A stretch of DNA of 64,000 nt, from positions 248,001 to 312,000 of the forward strand of contig NZ_AUFB01000004.1 in the NCBI RefSeq assembly GCF_000426285.1. The letters run 5' to 3'. The DNA is from Rhizobium leucaenae USDA 9039. GTDB lineage: Bacteria; Pseudomonadota; Alphaproteobacteria; Rhizobiales; Rhizobiaceae. Below, piece by piece: positions 36,713 through 47,182 of the stretch; position 1 is the stretch's first letter; every line of letters starts with the position of its first letter. A model generated the notes under the pieces. The model was given only the letters and a program-made list of their open reading frames with translations. It made no database searches and was not told the DNA's origin. The position numbers and the translations under genes are program-made.

Positions 36713-37589
36713 CGCGAAGCTCACCCACTTTCCCGACGATCTGAACCCGCCGCGCGAACGCCCGTGGTTCCTGTCCGTCCTCATCCATATCGCTTTGGTC
36801 GGCGCGTCGATCGTGATGCTCTACCCGCTGCTCTGGATGCTGTCCGGTTCGGTCAAGGATCAGAACGAGATCTTCGGTACGGCCTCGCTGATCCCGTCGC
36901 ACTTCGACTTCAGCGCCTATGCCCGCGGCTGGTTCGGCGGACAGGTCACCTTCGGCTCTTTTGTCTGGAATTCCGTCGTCATCGCCGTCCTTTCCGTGAT
37001 CGGCAATGTCATCTCCTGCTCGCTGGCGGCCTATGCCTTCGCGCGGTTGAATTTCTGGGGCAAGAATTTCTGGTTCGCGCTGATGCTCGGCACGCTGATG
37101 CTGCCCTATCATGTGACGCTGATCCCGCAATATATCCTGTTCCTGAAGCTCGGCTGGGTGAAAACCATACTGCCGCTGGTCGTGCCGAAATTCCTGGCGG
37201 TCGATGCCTTCTTCATCTTCCTGATGGTGCAGTTCTTCCGCGGCATCCCCCGCGAACTCGACGAGGCGGCGATGATGGACGGCTGCAGTGCGTGGCGCAT
37301 ATATTGGCGCATCATGCTGCCGCTGTCGCTGCCGGTGCTCGCAACCGCCGCCATCTTCTCCTTCATCTGGACCTGGGACGATTTCTTCGGCCCGCTGATC
37401 TACCTCTCCGATATCAACACCTACACGGTGCAGCTCGGCCTGCGCTCCTTCGTGGACTCGACCGGAAGCTCCGACTGGAGCAGCCTGTTCGCCATGTCGA
37501 GCATCTCGCTGATCCCCGTCTTCCTGATCTTCCTGTTCTTCCAGAGGCTGCTGATCGACGGCATCGCCACGGCCGGCCTCAAACGCTGA
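36705..37589 (+). CDS. Carbohydrate ABC transporter permease (MalG type)
   Basis: A 294-residue partner permease with six predicted membrane segments; the first (HIALVGASIVMLYPLLWML) begins about residue 27. The EAA loop reads EAAMMDGCSAWRIYWRIMLP around residue 188. It overlaps the upstream permease by eight bases. The 72-base gap to the next gene has no obvious terminator, so transcription probably continues. Confidence 0.9.
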   Translation: MTDAKLTHFPDDLNPPRERPWFLSVLIHIALVGASIVMLYPLLWMLSGSVKDQNEIFGTASLIPSHFDFSAYARGWFGGQVTFGSFVWNSVVIAVLSVIGNVISCSLAAYAFARLNFWGKNFWFALMLGTLMLPYHVTLIPQYILFLKLGWVKTILPLVVPKFLAVDAFFIFLMVQFFRGIPRELDEAAMMDGCSAWRIYWRIMLPLSLPVLATAAIFSFIWTWDDFFGPLIYLSDINTYTVQLGLRSFVDSTGSSDWSSLFAMSSISLIPVFLIFLFFQRLLIDGIATAGLKR

Positions 37590-37661
37590 CACGAACCATA
37601 CGGTCCCGAACGCCCAAGGTTGGGGCCGTAACCAAAGAAACTCACTGAAAGGAAATGTCGC

Positions 37662-38687
37662 ATGAGCGCGCTGCGCTTTGCCGCCATCGGCCTCAACCAC
37701 GATCATATCTACGGCCAGGTCAACGTCATGCTGCGGGCCGGCGCCGAACTCGTCGCCTTCCACGCCGTCGAGGACGCCCTCGCCACCATCTTCGCTGGAC
37801 GTTTCCCACAGGCAAAACGCGTCGCCGACAAACGCGAAATCCTGGAGGACCGCTCGATCGATCTAATCGTCAGCGCCGCAATCTCCGACGAGCGGTCGAA
37901 CCTCGCCATCGAGGCCATGCGGCATGGTAAGGACGTGATGCTCGACAAGCCCGGCATGGTGACTCTGGATCAACTCGCTGAAGTGCGCAGGGTACAAGCC
38001 GAGACCAAGCGCATCGTCTCCATCCTCTATTCCGAACATTTCGAGACGGCGTCGACCGTGAAGGCCGGCGAGCTGGTGAAGGCGGGCGCCATCGGCAAGG
38101 TCATCCACACGACAGGCCTTGGCCCGCATCGGCTGCGCAAGCCTACTCGCCCGGACTGGTTCTTCGACCGCAAGCGCTATGGCGGCATCATCACCGACAT
38201 CGCTTCGCATCAATGCGAGCAGTTTCTGTTCTTTGCGGACTCGCTGGAGGCCGAGATACTGTCGGCGACGGTTTCCAACCGCGCCAATCCCGAAACGCCC
38301 GGTCTGCAGGACTACGGCGATGTTCACCTGCGCACGCCCGACGTCACCGGCTATGTCCGCGTCGACTGGTTCACACCCGATGGCCTTTCCACCTGGGGCG
38401 ACGGCCGGCTCTTCATCGTCGGCACCGAAGGCACGATCGAGCTGCGCAAATATATCGACGTCGCCGGCCGGCCCGGCACCGATCATCTCTTCCTCACCGA
38501 CCGCAAGGGCATGCAGCATATCGATTGCACCGAAGTCGAGCTGCCTTACGGCCGGCAACTGGCCGCCGATATCAGGGACCGCACCGAAACTGCGATGGGC
38601 CAGGACCATTGCTTCAAGGCCATGGAGCTGGCGCTGAAGGCGCAGGCTCTGGCCGAGGTAACATCGCTCAACAGCATTCAGAGGTAA
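37662..38687 (+). CDS. Gfo/Idh/MocA family oxidoreductase, atypical
   Basis: A 341-residue dehydrogenase-like protein. The usual glycine motif is replaced by AAIGLNHDHIYGQ, and the catalytic EKP is DKP (VMLDKPGM near residue 93). The C-terminal domain includes RYGGIITDIASHQCEQFLFF. The same HDHIYGQ opening is seen in a subgroup of the family, so it may still bind NAD(P) but with altered chemistry. It lies inside the transporter operon, seven bases before a second Gfo/Idh gene; the two may act in sequence or as a pair. Confidence 0.85.
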   Translation: MSALRFAAIGLNHDHIYGQVNVMLRAGAELVAFHAVEDALATIFAGRFPQAKRVADKREILEDRSIDLIVSAAISDERSNLAIEAMRHGKDVMLDKPGMVTLDQLAEVRRVQAETKRIVSILYSEHFETASTVKAGELVKAGAIGKVIHTTGLGPHRLRKPTRPDWFFDRKRYGGIITDIASHQCEQFLFFADSLEAEILSATVSNRANPETPGLQDYGDVHLRTPDVTGYVRVDWFTPDGLSTWGDGRLFIVGTEGTIELRKYIDVAGRPGTDHLFLTDRKGMQHIDCTEVELPYGRQLAADIRDRTETAMGQDHCFKAMELALKAQALAEVTSLNSIQR

Positions 38688-38694
38688 CCTCGAC

Positions 38695-39765
38695 ATGTCC
38701 GACGTAAAGAAAGTCGCGATCATCGGCCTCGGCATCGGCCGCTCGCACATCGTCGAAGGCTATCTGCCGCATCCGGATCGCTTCGAGGTCGCCGTTCTCT
38801 GCGATCTCAACGAGGAACGCCTGCACGCCGTGGCTGATGAATTCGGCATCGGCAGGCGCCTCAAGGATTTCGTCGAGGTCCTCAACATGCCCGATATCGA
38901 CATCATCGATATCTGCACGCCTCCGGGCTCGCATTTCCAGCTCATCATGCAGGCGCTTGCCGCCGGCAAACATGTGGTCTGCGAAAAGCCTCTGGTCGGC
39001 TCGCTCGCCGATGTCGATGCCGTCATCGCTGCCGAGAAGACGGCGAAGGGCCGGCTGATGCCGATCTTCCAGTATCGCTACGGCGACGGCATCCAGAAGG
39101 CCAAGCGCATCATCGAGGCCGGCATCGCCGGTAAGCCCTATGTCGCCACCTCCGAGACGCATTGGGTGCGCGGTGCCGACTATTATGCAGTTCCCTGGCG
39201 CGGCAAGTGGGATACCGAACTCGGCGGCGTGCTGATGACGCACTCCATCCATCTGCACGATATGCTGACCTATCTGATGGGGCCGATCGCCGGCCTCTTC
39301 GGCCGCGTCGCCACCCGCGTCAACGATATCGAAGTGGAAGATTGCGCCAGCGCCAGCCTGCTGATGGAAAACGGCGCACTTGCCACCATCAGCGCCACGC
39401 TTGGTTCACAGGAACAGATCAGCCGCCTGCGCCTCGCCTTCGAAAACGTCTTGATCGAAAGCAACCACGAGCCCTACAGCCCCGGCCAGGACCCTTGGAA
39501 GATCGTCCCCGCCAATGACGAGATCGGCGCAAAGATCGATGCGCTGCTCGCCGACTGGTCGCCGATTCCGAACCGCTTCAACACGCAGATGAAGCTGTTC
39601 CACGAGGCACTGGTGTCGAGCGGACCGCTGCCGGTGACGACGGCCGATGCCCGCCAGGCGCTGGAGCTGGTCACCGCATTCTATGAATCATCGGAAACGC
39701 GCACCGAAGTCCGCTTTCCAGTCGGCCCCGAAAGCACGAAATACAAGAGCTGGAGGCCCGCATGA
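38695..39765 (+). CDS. Gfo/Idh/MocA family oxidoreductase
   Basis: A 356-residue dehydrogenase with canonical features: AIIGLGIGRSHIVEGY (about 8-23) and catalytic VVCEKPLVG near residue 96. The C-terminal domain includes ELGGVLMTHSIHLHDMLTYL. It starts seven bases after the atypical paralogue and ends at a four-base overlap with an in-frame start of the ATPase gene. It probably oxidises the transported sugar or a derivative. Confidence 0.88.
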   Translation: MSDVKKVAIIGLGIGRSHIVEGYLPHPDRFEVAVLCDLNEERLHAVADEFGIGRRLKDFVEVLNMPDIDIIDICTPPGSHFQLIMQALAAGKHVVCEKPLVGSLADVDAVIAAEKTAKGRLMPIFQYRYGDGIQKAKRIIEAGIAGKPYVATSETHWVRGADYYAVPWRGKWDTELGGVLMTHSIHLHDMLTYLMGPIAGLFGRVATRVNDIEVEDCASASLLMENGALATISATLGSQEQISRLRLAFENVLIESNHEPYSPGQDPWKIVPANDEIGAKIDALLADWSPIPNRFNTQMKLFHEALVSSGPLPVTTADARQALELVTAFYESSETRTEVRFPVGPESTKYKSWRPA

Positions 39766-39809
39766 CGACAGCCGTGCGAGCCATCAGGACGAACAAGGAG
39801 GAAGCGCCC

Positions 39810-40889
<1,080 letters not shown>

Positions 40890-40914
40890 TTGGGGCTGGC
40901 AGCACGACCAGTTC

Positions 40915-40935
40915 TCTCGCCCCTGGCGGGCGAGA
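40915..40935. repeat. Interspersed palindromic repeat, family C (copy 1)
   Basis: TCTCGCCC and GGGCGAGA are perfect inverses around CTGGC, between the convergent ATPase and GH2 genes. The same core forms both ends of the element at 50129-50387. Confidence 0.8.
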
Positions 40936-40962
40936 TAGGCCGCTGCGCTTGCCATGCCTTGA

Positions 40963-43434
40963 TCACACTTCGACTATCCTTCGGCCACCCAAGGTCCTGA
41001 TCTGACCGGTCGGAACAGTCTCTACCGAAGTTCCAGCCCTCGGATAAAGCCTCAACCGCCGGGTCGCCCCGGGAGCGAGGTGGAACCAGTCATCCTCCGC
41101 CCGATACGCTTCGAAATCGATCTGTACGGATTGTGCCAACCGGTCGCTGCGTAGATCAAGGAACCAGTGATCGTCCTGCTGCGCGACAGAAGCGGTTATT
41201 TCGGCTTCGTGAAAAGCTTTCGTCCTGCCCAAAGGGAAATAGAAGGCTTCAGCGATCAGCGCCCCCGTGTCGCGCGCTGTGAGACGGGCCACTGTCACAT
41301 CATGCGATGGCGGGCCGAAGCGGAACGCATAGGTCGTGTCGAAGAAGGCGCCGAAGAGATCGGTGCAAGCGATCTTGTGCTTGCTGCGGGCTTCGACGGA
41401 CAATTCCCGCTTGCCGCTGACCACGGTCTGGCGACCGTCGCGCAGGCAGACCACATCGAGATCGAGGTCAAGGGCAACATCGCCCTCGTTGAGGACATGC
41501 ACGTCGAGGCCATTGGTGCCCTCATCAGTGAGCAAAACCTGCACCGGCCGAAAGGCGCGGCGGAGCGCGTACCATATGGGCTTCGGCTCGCCAGTGGAAT
41601 CGATCACACCCCAGCCGGGGCCGGGCAACAGATCCTGCAGCGTCCAGACGAGGGCGCCATTGCATCGGGAGCCCTGCCGTCGCCATTCGGCGTAGGTTTC
41701 CTCCGCGACTTCGCCGGTAACGGCGCACGACAGATCGAGATAGAGATCCGGATCTTCGCGCCGTAAGCGGCTTGGCTCGAAGCCGTAGAGTTCGCTCAAA
41801 TAGTGGTCGCGTACATCTTCGAAATCCCAGGACGCACCGCGGTCGCGCGGCACGCGCTCTTTCCATAGCGGGCTATGGACTGCCGGAACCGGCAGATGCT
41901 GCGCCAAGGTCCGGGCCTGCGGCACATGCGCGAAAGCCAGGCTTTCCGCCGCAAAGCGGACATTAGCGCGCCGCGCATCGGCGAGCGGCCGCATATAGGC
42001 GCCGACCCCGTAGTAATGCGTCACCCCCGCATTCGGGGAAAACGGCATGGCGCCGCCCGAGGGAGAATTGACGACATAGGGAACATCGGGCCGCAGCGAT
42101 TTTACGACAGCCGGAATGATTTCCTCCACGATCGGGCTTGCCCAGAAGCGCTCGGGCAGGCCCATCATTGCCGCCTGCTGGTGGATCTCGCTGCCGCCAC
42201 AAAGCACGGCGAGCGAGGGTGACAGGCGAGTCGCGAAGAGAAGCTGCGCTGCCTCCGCCTCGACACGGGCATTGAAAGCCTTATCGTTCTTCGGATAGTC
42301 GAAATTTGCGAACATGAAATCCTGCCAGACCAGCAGACCGAGTTCGTCGCAGAGCCGGAAGAATTCCGGCGTCTCATAGGCCATGGTGCCGCCGATGCGG
42401 ACCATGTTCATGCCCGCCTCCGCTGCCAGCCGCAGCCAGGGCTCGTAATCTTCACGGCCGCCGGGCAAGCGGGCAATATCCGCCGTCGTCCAGACGGCAC
42501 CGCGGCAGAAGATGCGCTCGCCATTGACCACAAGTGCGAAATCCTGCTCGTCCGCGCCGCGATCGACCGCCAGCCGCCGGAAGCCGGTGCGTCCGATCGG
42601 ATGCTCGACGCCATCGACGATCAGCGCGACGTCATGGAGATAAGGCGTTCCGTGGGTCTGCGGCCACCATGGCGTCACGCCCGGGATTTTCAGGAATGCG
42701 GTGCAGTGGCCGCTATTGTCTTTCTCGAACGGCTGTTCTGCATCGCCACAACGAAGCACGATTTCACCGACCTGCCCCTCGATAACGAGCGAGGCATAAA
42801 GCCGGCCCTCACCATCCTCGAGCAGGTCCGGACGCAGCGAGAGGTCGCGAATGACCGGGCTATGCGGACGCAACAGCGAGATCGGCCGCCACGGACCGAC
42901 GGCCTGGATTTCCGGGCACCAGCCGGGCATGTGGCCGAGCAGGGTCGTGCGCACCAGGCGCAGTCCCTGCGGCGTGATCATCTGCGGTCGCCAACGGGCT
43001 CTGGGGCCAGCTTCGGCAAGGCGCGGCTCCAGCGCGCGGAAGCAGAGCGCCAGCTCATCGCCGCCCAGCAGGTGGACGGCAAGTTCGTGCGATTCGAACA
43101 TGCTTTCGGAGACGAGAATTTTTCTGCCATTCAGGAAGACGTCGCAGAGCGTTGCCAACCCATCGAGCCGCAGAACCGCATTGCCGGGGTCGGCATCGAC
43201 CAATCGGCAGAGATACCAGGCGTCCTTATCGTTCAGCGGATGGGGATGCTCACGATCGAAAAGCCCGGCCTTCTCCAACGCCCCGGCCACCGTGCCCGGT
43301 ACCGACGCCGGGATGAACCCGGCCGACAGCGGCACATCCGAAGGCAAGGCGCAAGCGCCCGCATCCGTCAAAACGAGATTCCACCCTTCGCTCAGCAGCG
43401 TCTCGCCGCCAAAGCTTGCCAAACGCCCGTGCAT
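40963..43434 (-). CDS. Glycoside hydrolase family 2 protein, beta-mannosidase-like
   Basis: A cytoplasmic enzyme of 823 residues with no signal peptide. The layout is that of GH2: N-terminal sugar-binding domain (about 1-170), immunoglobulin-like domain, TIM barrel (about 290-590) and C-terminal beta domains. MVRIGGTMAYETPEFFRLCDELGLLVW-type barrel sequence is present (key parts MVRIGG and CDELGLLVWQDFMF), with the acid/base in LCGGSEIH and the likely nucleophile in FAAESLAF. AGGAGATCCA before ATG 43434 sets the start. It is convergent with the transporter operon and probably cleaves the imported glycoside; mannoside specificity is by overall resemblance. Confidence 0.85.
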   Translation of the reverse strand: MHGRLASFGGETLLSEGWNLVLTDAGACALPSDVPLSAGFIPASVPGTVAGALEKAGLFDREHPHPLNDKDAWYLCRLVDADPGNAVLRLDGLATLCDVFLNGRKILVSESMFESHELAVHLLGGDELALCFRALEPRLAEAGPRARWRPQMITPQGLRLVRTTLLGHMPGWCPEIQAVGPWRPISLLRPHSPVIRDLSLRPDLLEDGEGRLYASLVIEGQVGEIVLRCGDAEQPFEKDNSGHCTAFLKIPGVTPWWPQTHGTPYLHDVALIVDGVEHPIGRTGFRRLAVDRGADEQDFALVVNGERIFCRGAVWTTADIARLPGGREDYEPWLRLAAEAGMNMVRIGGTMAYETPEFFRLCDELGLLVWQDFMFANFDYPKNDKAFNARVEAEAAQLLFATRLSPSLAVLCGGSEIHQQAAMMGLPERFWASPIVEEIIPAVVKSLRPDVPYVVNSPSGGAMPFSPNAGVTHYYGVGAYMRPLADARRANVRFAAESLAFAHVPQARTLAQHLPVPAVHSPLWKERVPRDRGASWDFEDVRDHYLSELYGFEPSRLRREDPDLYLDLSCAVTGEVAEETYAEWRRQGSRCNGALVWTLQDLLPGPGWGVIDSTGEPKPIWYALRRAFRPVQVLLTDEGTNGLDVHVLNEGDVALDLDLDVVCLRDGRQTVVSGKRELSVEARSKHKIACTDLFGAFFDTTYAFRFGPPSHDVTVARLTARDTGALIAEAFYFPLGRTKAFHEAEITASVAQQDDHWFLDLRSDRLAQSVQIDFEAYRAEDDWFHLAPGATRRLRLYPRAGTSVETVPTGQIRTLGGRRIVEV

Positions 43435-43453
43435 TGGATCTCCTGGCTCAAGA

Positions 43454-43499
43454 CATGATCCCAAAAAAGTGCAAAGCAGCTTTGGATAAGATCATGCGC
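43454..43499. repeat. Interspersed palindromic repeat, family D (copy 2)
   Basis: CATGATC (43454-43460) and GATCATG (43490-43496) are inverse ends, with CCAAAAAAG and CTTTGGATAA inside. It lies between the DUF1839 stop and the GH2 start. Confidence 0.65.
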
Positions 43500-43501
43500 A
43501 A

Positions 43502-44461
43502 CTACAGCTTTTGTTCAAGCAGCCCCATCATCGAATCCCACGCATCCGCGGCCGGATCAAGGGCGGTTTTCAACGGCTCGAATTTCTTGCGTGTTACGGC
43601 ACGGGCAAGCTGGAACTGCACCGATTTCGCCACTTCCGAAATTCGCCGGGCCTCGCCGGCGGTTTCCGAAAATTCTCCCGATAGCCAGTCGAGATGACTG
43701 CCCGCCAGCTCGAAATTGGCGCCAAGCTGGCGCAGCGTGTTGAAGGCATATTTGTGAAAAAAGCCAAAGGGCCGCTCGGCCACCGCTTCCACCTGCGCCG
43801 GAAAAACCGCTGCGAAGGCACGGATGGGATTGGCCACAGGTCGGCGGCGGAAATGGAAGGCCAGAAGTTGCCTGGAGGTCTCTCGAATGGCAGCTTCGCC
43901 CGGCACATTCTCGGGGAACTTCGCGAACTCCGTATAGGGCAGGAAAGGCAGATCCTCTTCGCCCAGGTGCAGTTGGAACAGCCCGTCGAAATCCTCGCCC
44001 GACAGCCGGAAGAAACCGCTATTATGGAAATAATCGAGCTCGCGGCCCGCCATATTAAGCCTGTTGATGGCGACGGTCGTCTTGCCGTGTTCGCGGCGAT
44101 AGCCGACACCCTGGGTGTCCGGCATGTAGAAGGAATCCATCTCGACAAGGCAGAGCCGGCCACGGCCGATCTGCCCAGCGATGTGGTGCTGGATCTTGTC
44201 GTAGATTGCGAGTTCGGTGCAGCGGATGCCGTAGAGCGCTTCCAGATCATCGAGCGGCACCTTGAAGAAGGTGAACTGATCGCCCTCGAAATCCTGCGTC
44301 ACCGTGAAGCCAAGCATGGCTTCCGGCGGCAGCTTCAGGGTTGAAAGCACCTCGATCCAGAGATCGATATAGCAATTGGTTTCCGTCCACATGCGCTCGC
44401 TGTCGTGCAGCGCATGCGGCTTATAGGCGGTGGGATCGAGTCCCGCGAAGACGGAGGCCAT
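43502..44461 (-). CDS. DUF1839 family protein
   Basis: A 319-residue cytoplasmic protein of a family found beside amino acid:carrier-protein ligases. Conserved segments include NCYIDLWIEVL, FTFFKVPLDDLEALYGI, VEMDSFYMPDT and the acidic EDFDGLFQLH. No catalytic motif I know is present; an acyl or aminoacyl transferase acting on the carrier protein is plausible only from context. ATG 44461 lies nine bases after the ligase stop; an upstream in-frame start at 44506 would run into that gene. It is the last gene of the four-gene operon. Confidence 0.85.
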   Translation of the reverse strand: MASVFAGLDPTAYKPHALHDSERMWTETNCYIDLWIEVLSTLKLPPEAMLGFTVTQDFEGDQFTFFKVPLDDLEALYGIRCTELAIYDKIQHHIAGQIGRGRLCLVEMDSFYMPDTQGVGYRREHGKTTVAINRLNMAGRELDYFHNSGFFRLSGEDFDGLFQLHLGEEDLPFLPYTEFAKFPENVPGEAAIRETSRQLLAFHFRRRPVANPIRAFAAVFPAQVEAVAERPFGFFHKYAFNTLRQLGANFELAGSHLDWLSGEFSETAGEARRISEVAKSVQFQLARAVTRKKFEPLKTALDPAADAWDSMMGLLEQKL

Positions 44462-44469
44462 GGAGACGA

Positions 44470-45378
44470 TCAGCCCCACAACGCCCTGCGCACGCTTTCG
44501 GGCCATTCCTTGGTATCAAGACCATGGTGATGGAACAGCGCCAGCGCAATGCGCTCCAGACCGAAGCCGACGCAGGCCGTATGCGCGACACTGCCGTCCT
44601 CGAAATTCAGACCCCATTTCGCGCCGAACGCGTCCTGGTGATAGTTGAAGCTCATGCAAGCGGTCGGATTGGCCGGCGAGGTGATCGGGATCAGCAGCTC
44701 GAACTTCAGGTTCTGGTCGCGCTGATTGTTGGCAAGCATCTTGCCGGCCCGGCCGAAGAACGGGTCGTTGGCGACATCGATGGTCACTTCAAGGCCGACG
44801 GCCTTCATCATCTCGATACCGCGATCCATCCAGCTTTGGCGGAAATCGGTCACATGCTTGTCGGTGCCCATGCAGACATATTCGCGCATGCGGAATAGCT
44901 GCTGGCGGGTCGGATCCTTGGAGGGCTCGTGGCGGAAGCAATAGGACTGCAGGTCGAAGAGCGCGCCGCTCTCCGGCAGGTGGCCGCGCTTGGCGACGGT
45001 CGGATAAAGCGGGTAGCAGGCCGCCGGCGTCAGCACGATATCGGTCGCTTCCTGATCCTTCGTCCAATCCTCGCCGACTTCCATGCACTTCAAGAGGCTC
45101 ATGTGATCGAGCTCGTTGCCGCAGAAGCTGTGCACCGTGCCGGCAAGCTGCGGGAAGCTCTTCATGTAGCCGCTCTTTTCGAAGAAGGCGCGGTTCATAC
45201 CGGGCGGAAAGCGGATGGCTTCGGCACCATCGGCGCCGCCAAACTTGTCGATCAAGCGCTCGAAGGCGGAAATGACGTCTTCGAACTGGCCGCTGCGGCC
45301 ATAAAGGCCGTCAACGCCGGTGTCGATCAGAAGACCGGATTCAAAAAGGCGGTCGAGAAACGAGGTCTGCATATCCAT
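44470..45378 (-). CDS. Amino acid:[carrier protein] ligase (seryl-tRNA-synthetase-like)
   Basis: A 302-residue class II aminoacyl-tRNA-synthetase catalytic core without a tRNA-binding domain. Motif 2 is [20 protein letters not shown] and motif 3 is [13 protein letters not shown]121, E166 and C269 match, with identical spacing, the zinc ligands I recall for the Bradyrhizobium Bll0957 enzyme (C131, E176, C279). Such ligases activate a small amino acid such as glycine or alanine with ATP and load it on the phosphopantetheine arm of a dedicated carrier protein, not on tRNA. It starts five bases after the acyl-CoA dehydrogenase stop. Confidence 0.9.
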   Translation of the reverse strand: MDMQTSFLDRLFESGLLIDTGVDGLYGRSGQFEDVISAFERLIDKFGGADGAEAIRFPPGMNRAFFEKSGYMKSFPQLAGTVHSFCGNELDHMSLLKCMEVGEDWTKDQEATDIVLTPAACYPLYPTVAKRGHLPESGALFDLQSYCFRHEPSKDPTRQQLFRMREYVCMGTDKHVTDFRQSWMDRGIEMMKAVGLEVTIDVANDPFFGRAGKMLANNQRDQNLKFELLIPITSPANPTACMSFNYHQDAFGAKWGLNFEDGSVAHTACVGFGLERIALALFHHHGLDTKEWPESVRRALWG

Positions 45379-45383
45379 GACGA

Positions 45384-46577
45384 TTATCCCAGTAGGCTGG
45401 TATCTTGTTTGTGGACGAGCAACATGGTCGACGTATTGCCGAGAATGCGGTCGTTCGAGATCATCAGTTGAGCGGAATGCGCATCGCGCAAATGGCGGCC
45501 GAGGCTGTAGGGCGTGCCGTTCTTATAGCCCATGATGCCGCAGATGAGCATCGCGTGGTTGATGATCGGCAGGATCATCTCGGACGATGCGATCTTGACG
45601 TTGTTCATGGCAACGGCAAACGCCATCGAGGAGAGCCGGTCGGCATCGGCCTTGGCCTCCTCATAGACATTCAAGCCGGCGACGACGTTTGATTTCACCA
45701 TCTGCAGCAGGCTGGAGACCTCCGCCAGCCGCAATGCACCAGGCGGCTGCGTGCCGGGCGACTTGCGGGCCGCAGCGCGCACGAAAGCCTGGGCGCGGGC
45801 CACCGCATCGGCTGCGATGCCATACCAGACGCCGCTCCAAAGCAGATGCGAGCTTGCCAACATCGACTGCGCGGCAATCTCGGCAAACGGTTTCGGCAGG
45901 ATCTGCACGGCCGGCGCTTCGCCCCTGAAGAGGAAACCATCGGAGCAGGTGCCGCGCATGCCGAGCGTGTTCCACTCGACGGTGCGCTCCAGCGTGTATT
46001 GATCCCTGAGGAAGACTGTCAGCGCCTGATCGGACGAGGCCGCCTCGGCATGGCTGCGCGAGGTGATCAGGATGGCATCGGCATGGGCACCGTAGGAGAT
46101 AACCGTTGCGTCCTTTTCGAGGAAGCAACGGTCGCCCTCCACCTTGATGGCACAGATGCTGTTGCGGAGATTGCCGCCGATGCCGCCTTCCGTCGTCGCC
46201 GATGCCAGCACAAGCTGTTCCTCGGCGATGCGGCGCATGAACTCCCGGTGCCACTCACTGCCGGCGCCATGCTCGACCAAGCTCGACAGCTTGATCTGAT
46301 GCATGGCGAAGACCATGGCGCTGGCCGCGCAGGCCTGGCCGAGAATCGAGCAGAGCTCGGCTATTTCGGTGATCGACGCACCTTCGCCGCCAAGATCGGC
46401 GGGGATCTGGATCGACAGCAGCCTTTCGGCGCGCATCGCATCCACAGCCTCGCGCGGGAACCGGCCCTCTATGTCGACTGCATCAGCATATTTGCCGGCG
46501 ATTGCCGCGACGCGCGCGGCACGCACCGCCGCCGTGTCTCCGGCTCCTGCTTCAACCAAAGCGACCGCGACACTCAT
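45384..46577 (-). CDS. Acyl-CoA dehydrogenase family protein
   Basis: A 397-residue flavoprotein of the acyl-CoA dehydrogenase fold: N-terminal helices ([20 protein letters not shown]), middle domain ([31 protein letters not shown]) and C-terminal helical domain ending [20 protein letters not shown]. Its start overlaps the carrier-protein stop by one base (TGATG). In this setting the natural substrate is probably the aminoacyl or acyl thioester on the neighbouring carrier protein rather than a CoA ester; that is inference. Confidence 0.87.
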   Translation of the reverse strand: MSVAVALVEAGAGDTAAVRAARVAAIAGKYADAVDIEGRFPREAVDAMRAERLLSIQIPADLGGEGASITEIAELCSILGQACAASAMVFAMHQIKLSSLVEHGAGSEWHREFMRRIAEEQLVLASATTEGGIGGNLRNSICAIKVEGDRCFLEKDATVISYGAHADAILITSRSHAEAASSDQALTVFLRDQYTLERTVEWNTLGMRGTCSDGFLFRGEAPAVQILPKPFAEIAAQSMLASSHLLWSGVWYGIAADAVARAQAFVRAAARKSPGTQPPGALRLAEVSSLLQMVKSNVVAGLNVYEEAKADADRLSSMAFAVAMNNVKIASSEMILPIINHAMLICGIMGYKNGTPYSLGRHLRDAHSAQLMISNDRILGNTSTMLLVHKQDTSLLG

Positions 46578-46828
46578 CAGGCAACCTTTCGGCTGTCCAG
46601 GATCATGCCGACCGTCTTTTCGATCGCGACGATGCTGGCAAAGGATTTGCGATTCAGCAGATTGTCGGGGAACTCGATGTCGAAGGCTTCTTCGATGCCG
46701 AGCATAAGCTGCACCGACGCAAAGGAAGACAGTCCGGCCGCATAGAGATCGGCATCGTCGGCAATCTGATCCATCGTAACGGGAAGCGCACCAAACTTGG
46801 CCAGCAAATCGCGAATCGTCTCATTCAT
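46577..46828 (-). CDS. Acyl carrier protein of the amino acid ligase cassette
   Basis: An 83-residue carrier protein. The phosphopantetheine site is S35 in AGLSSFASVQLM, aligning with the DSL serine of ordinary carrier proteins, followed by the acidic helix GIEEAFDIEFPD. GGAGGGACTAAAG precedes ATG 46828. It heads the operon, so its supply is coupled to the ligase, dehydrogenase and DUF1839 protein. It is distinct from the fatty-acid AcpP and should be charged by the ligase encoded at 44470. Confidence 0.88.
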   Translation of the reverse strand: MNETIRDLLAKFGALPVTMDQIADDADLYAAGLSSFASVQLMLGIEEAFDIEFPDNLLNRKSFASIVAIEKTVGMILDSRKVA

Positions 46829-47182
46829 CTTTAGTCCCTCCAGGCAATCGTAAACACGGCGGCAGCAACGCCGTCCTATCCTGAGCCGAGAAGTAACAGG
46901 CAAATTAGAACATTCCGCTAAGCGACGTGGTAAATATAACCAGGATATACTTAGCAAGAAAATCTTGAATTTTAAAATTATCTAAAATAAATTTACGATA
47001 TCTAAGTCATATAACCCGTCGTTTGCAGGATAATATTTCATATTCCTAAAATACAGACGGAATGATATGCGAAGAAATGGTACTTGGCAGCAAGGTTAAC
47101 GTGCCAAGTTTTCCAGCAAAGTTCATTTACAAACGTGGGCTTCGGACAGCCTGAAGTAGCAGAAACGGGCAGCGAGCAGACC
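46829..47182. other. AT-rich intergenic region
   Basis: About 350 bases without a gene. The part 46915-47060 is strikingly A+T-rich for this genome and presumably holds the promoter of the carrier-protein operon; I could not fix a -35/-10 pair. An inverted repeat ACTTGGCA/TGCCAAGT (47082-47089 and 47102-47109, 12-base spacer) lies downstream of the epmB stop and may act as a weak message end or a regulator site. Confidence 0.6.
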
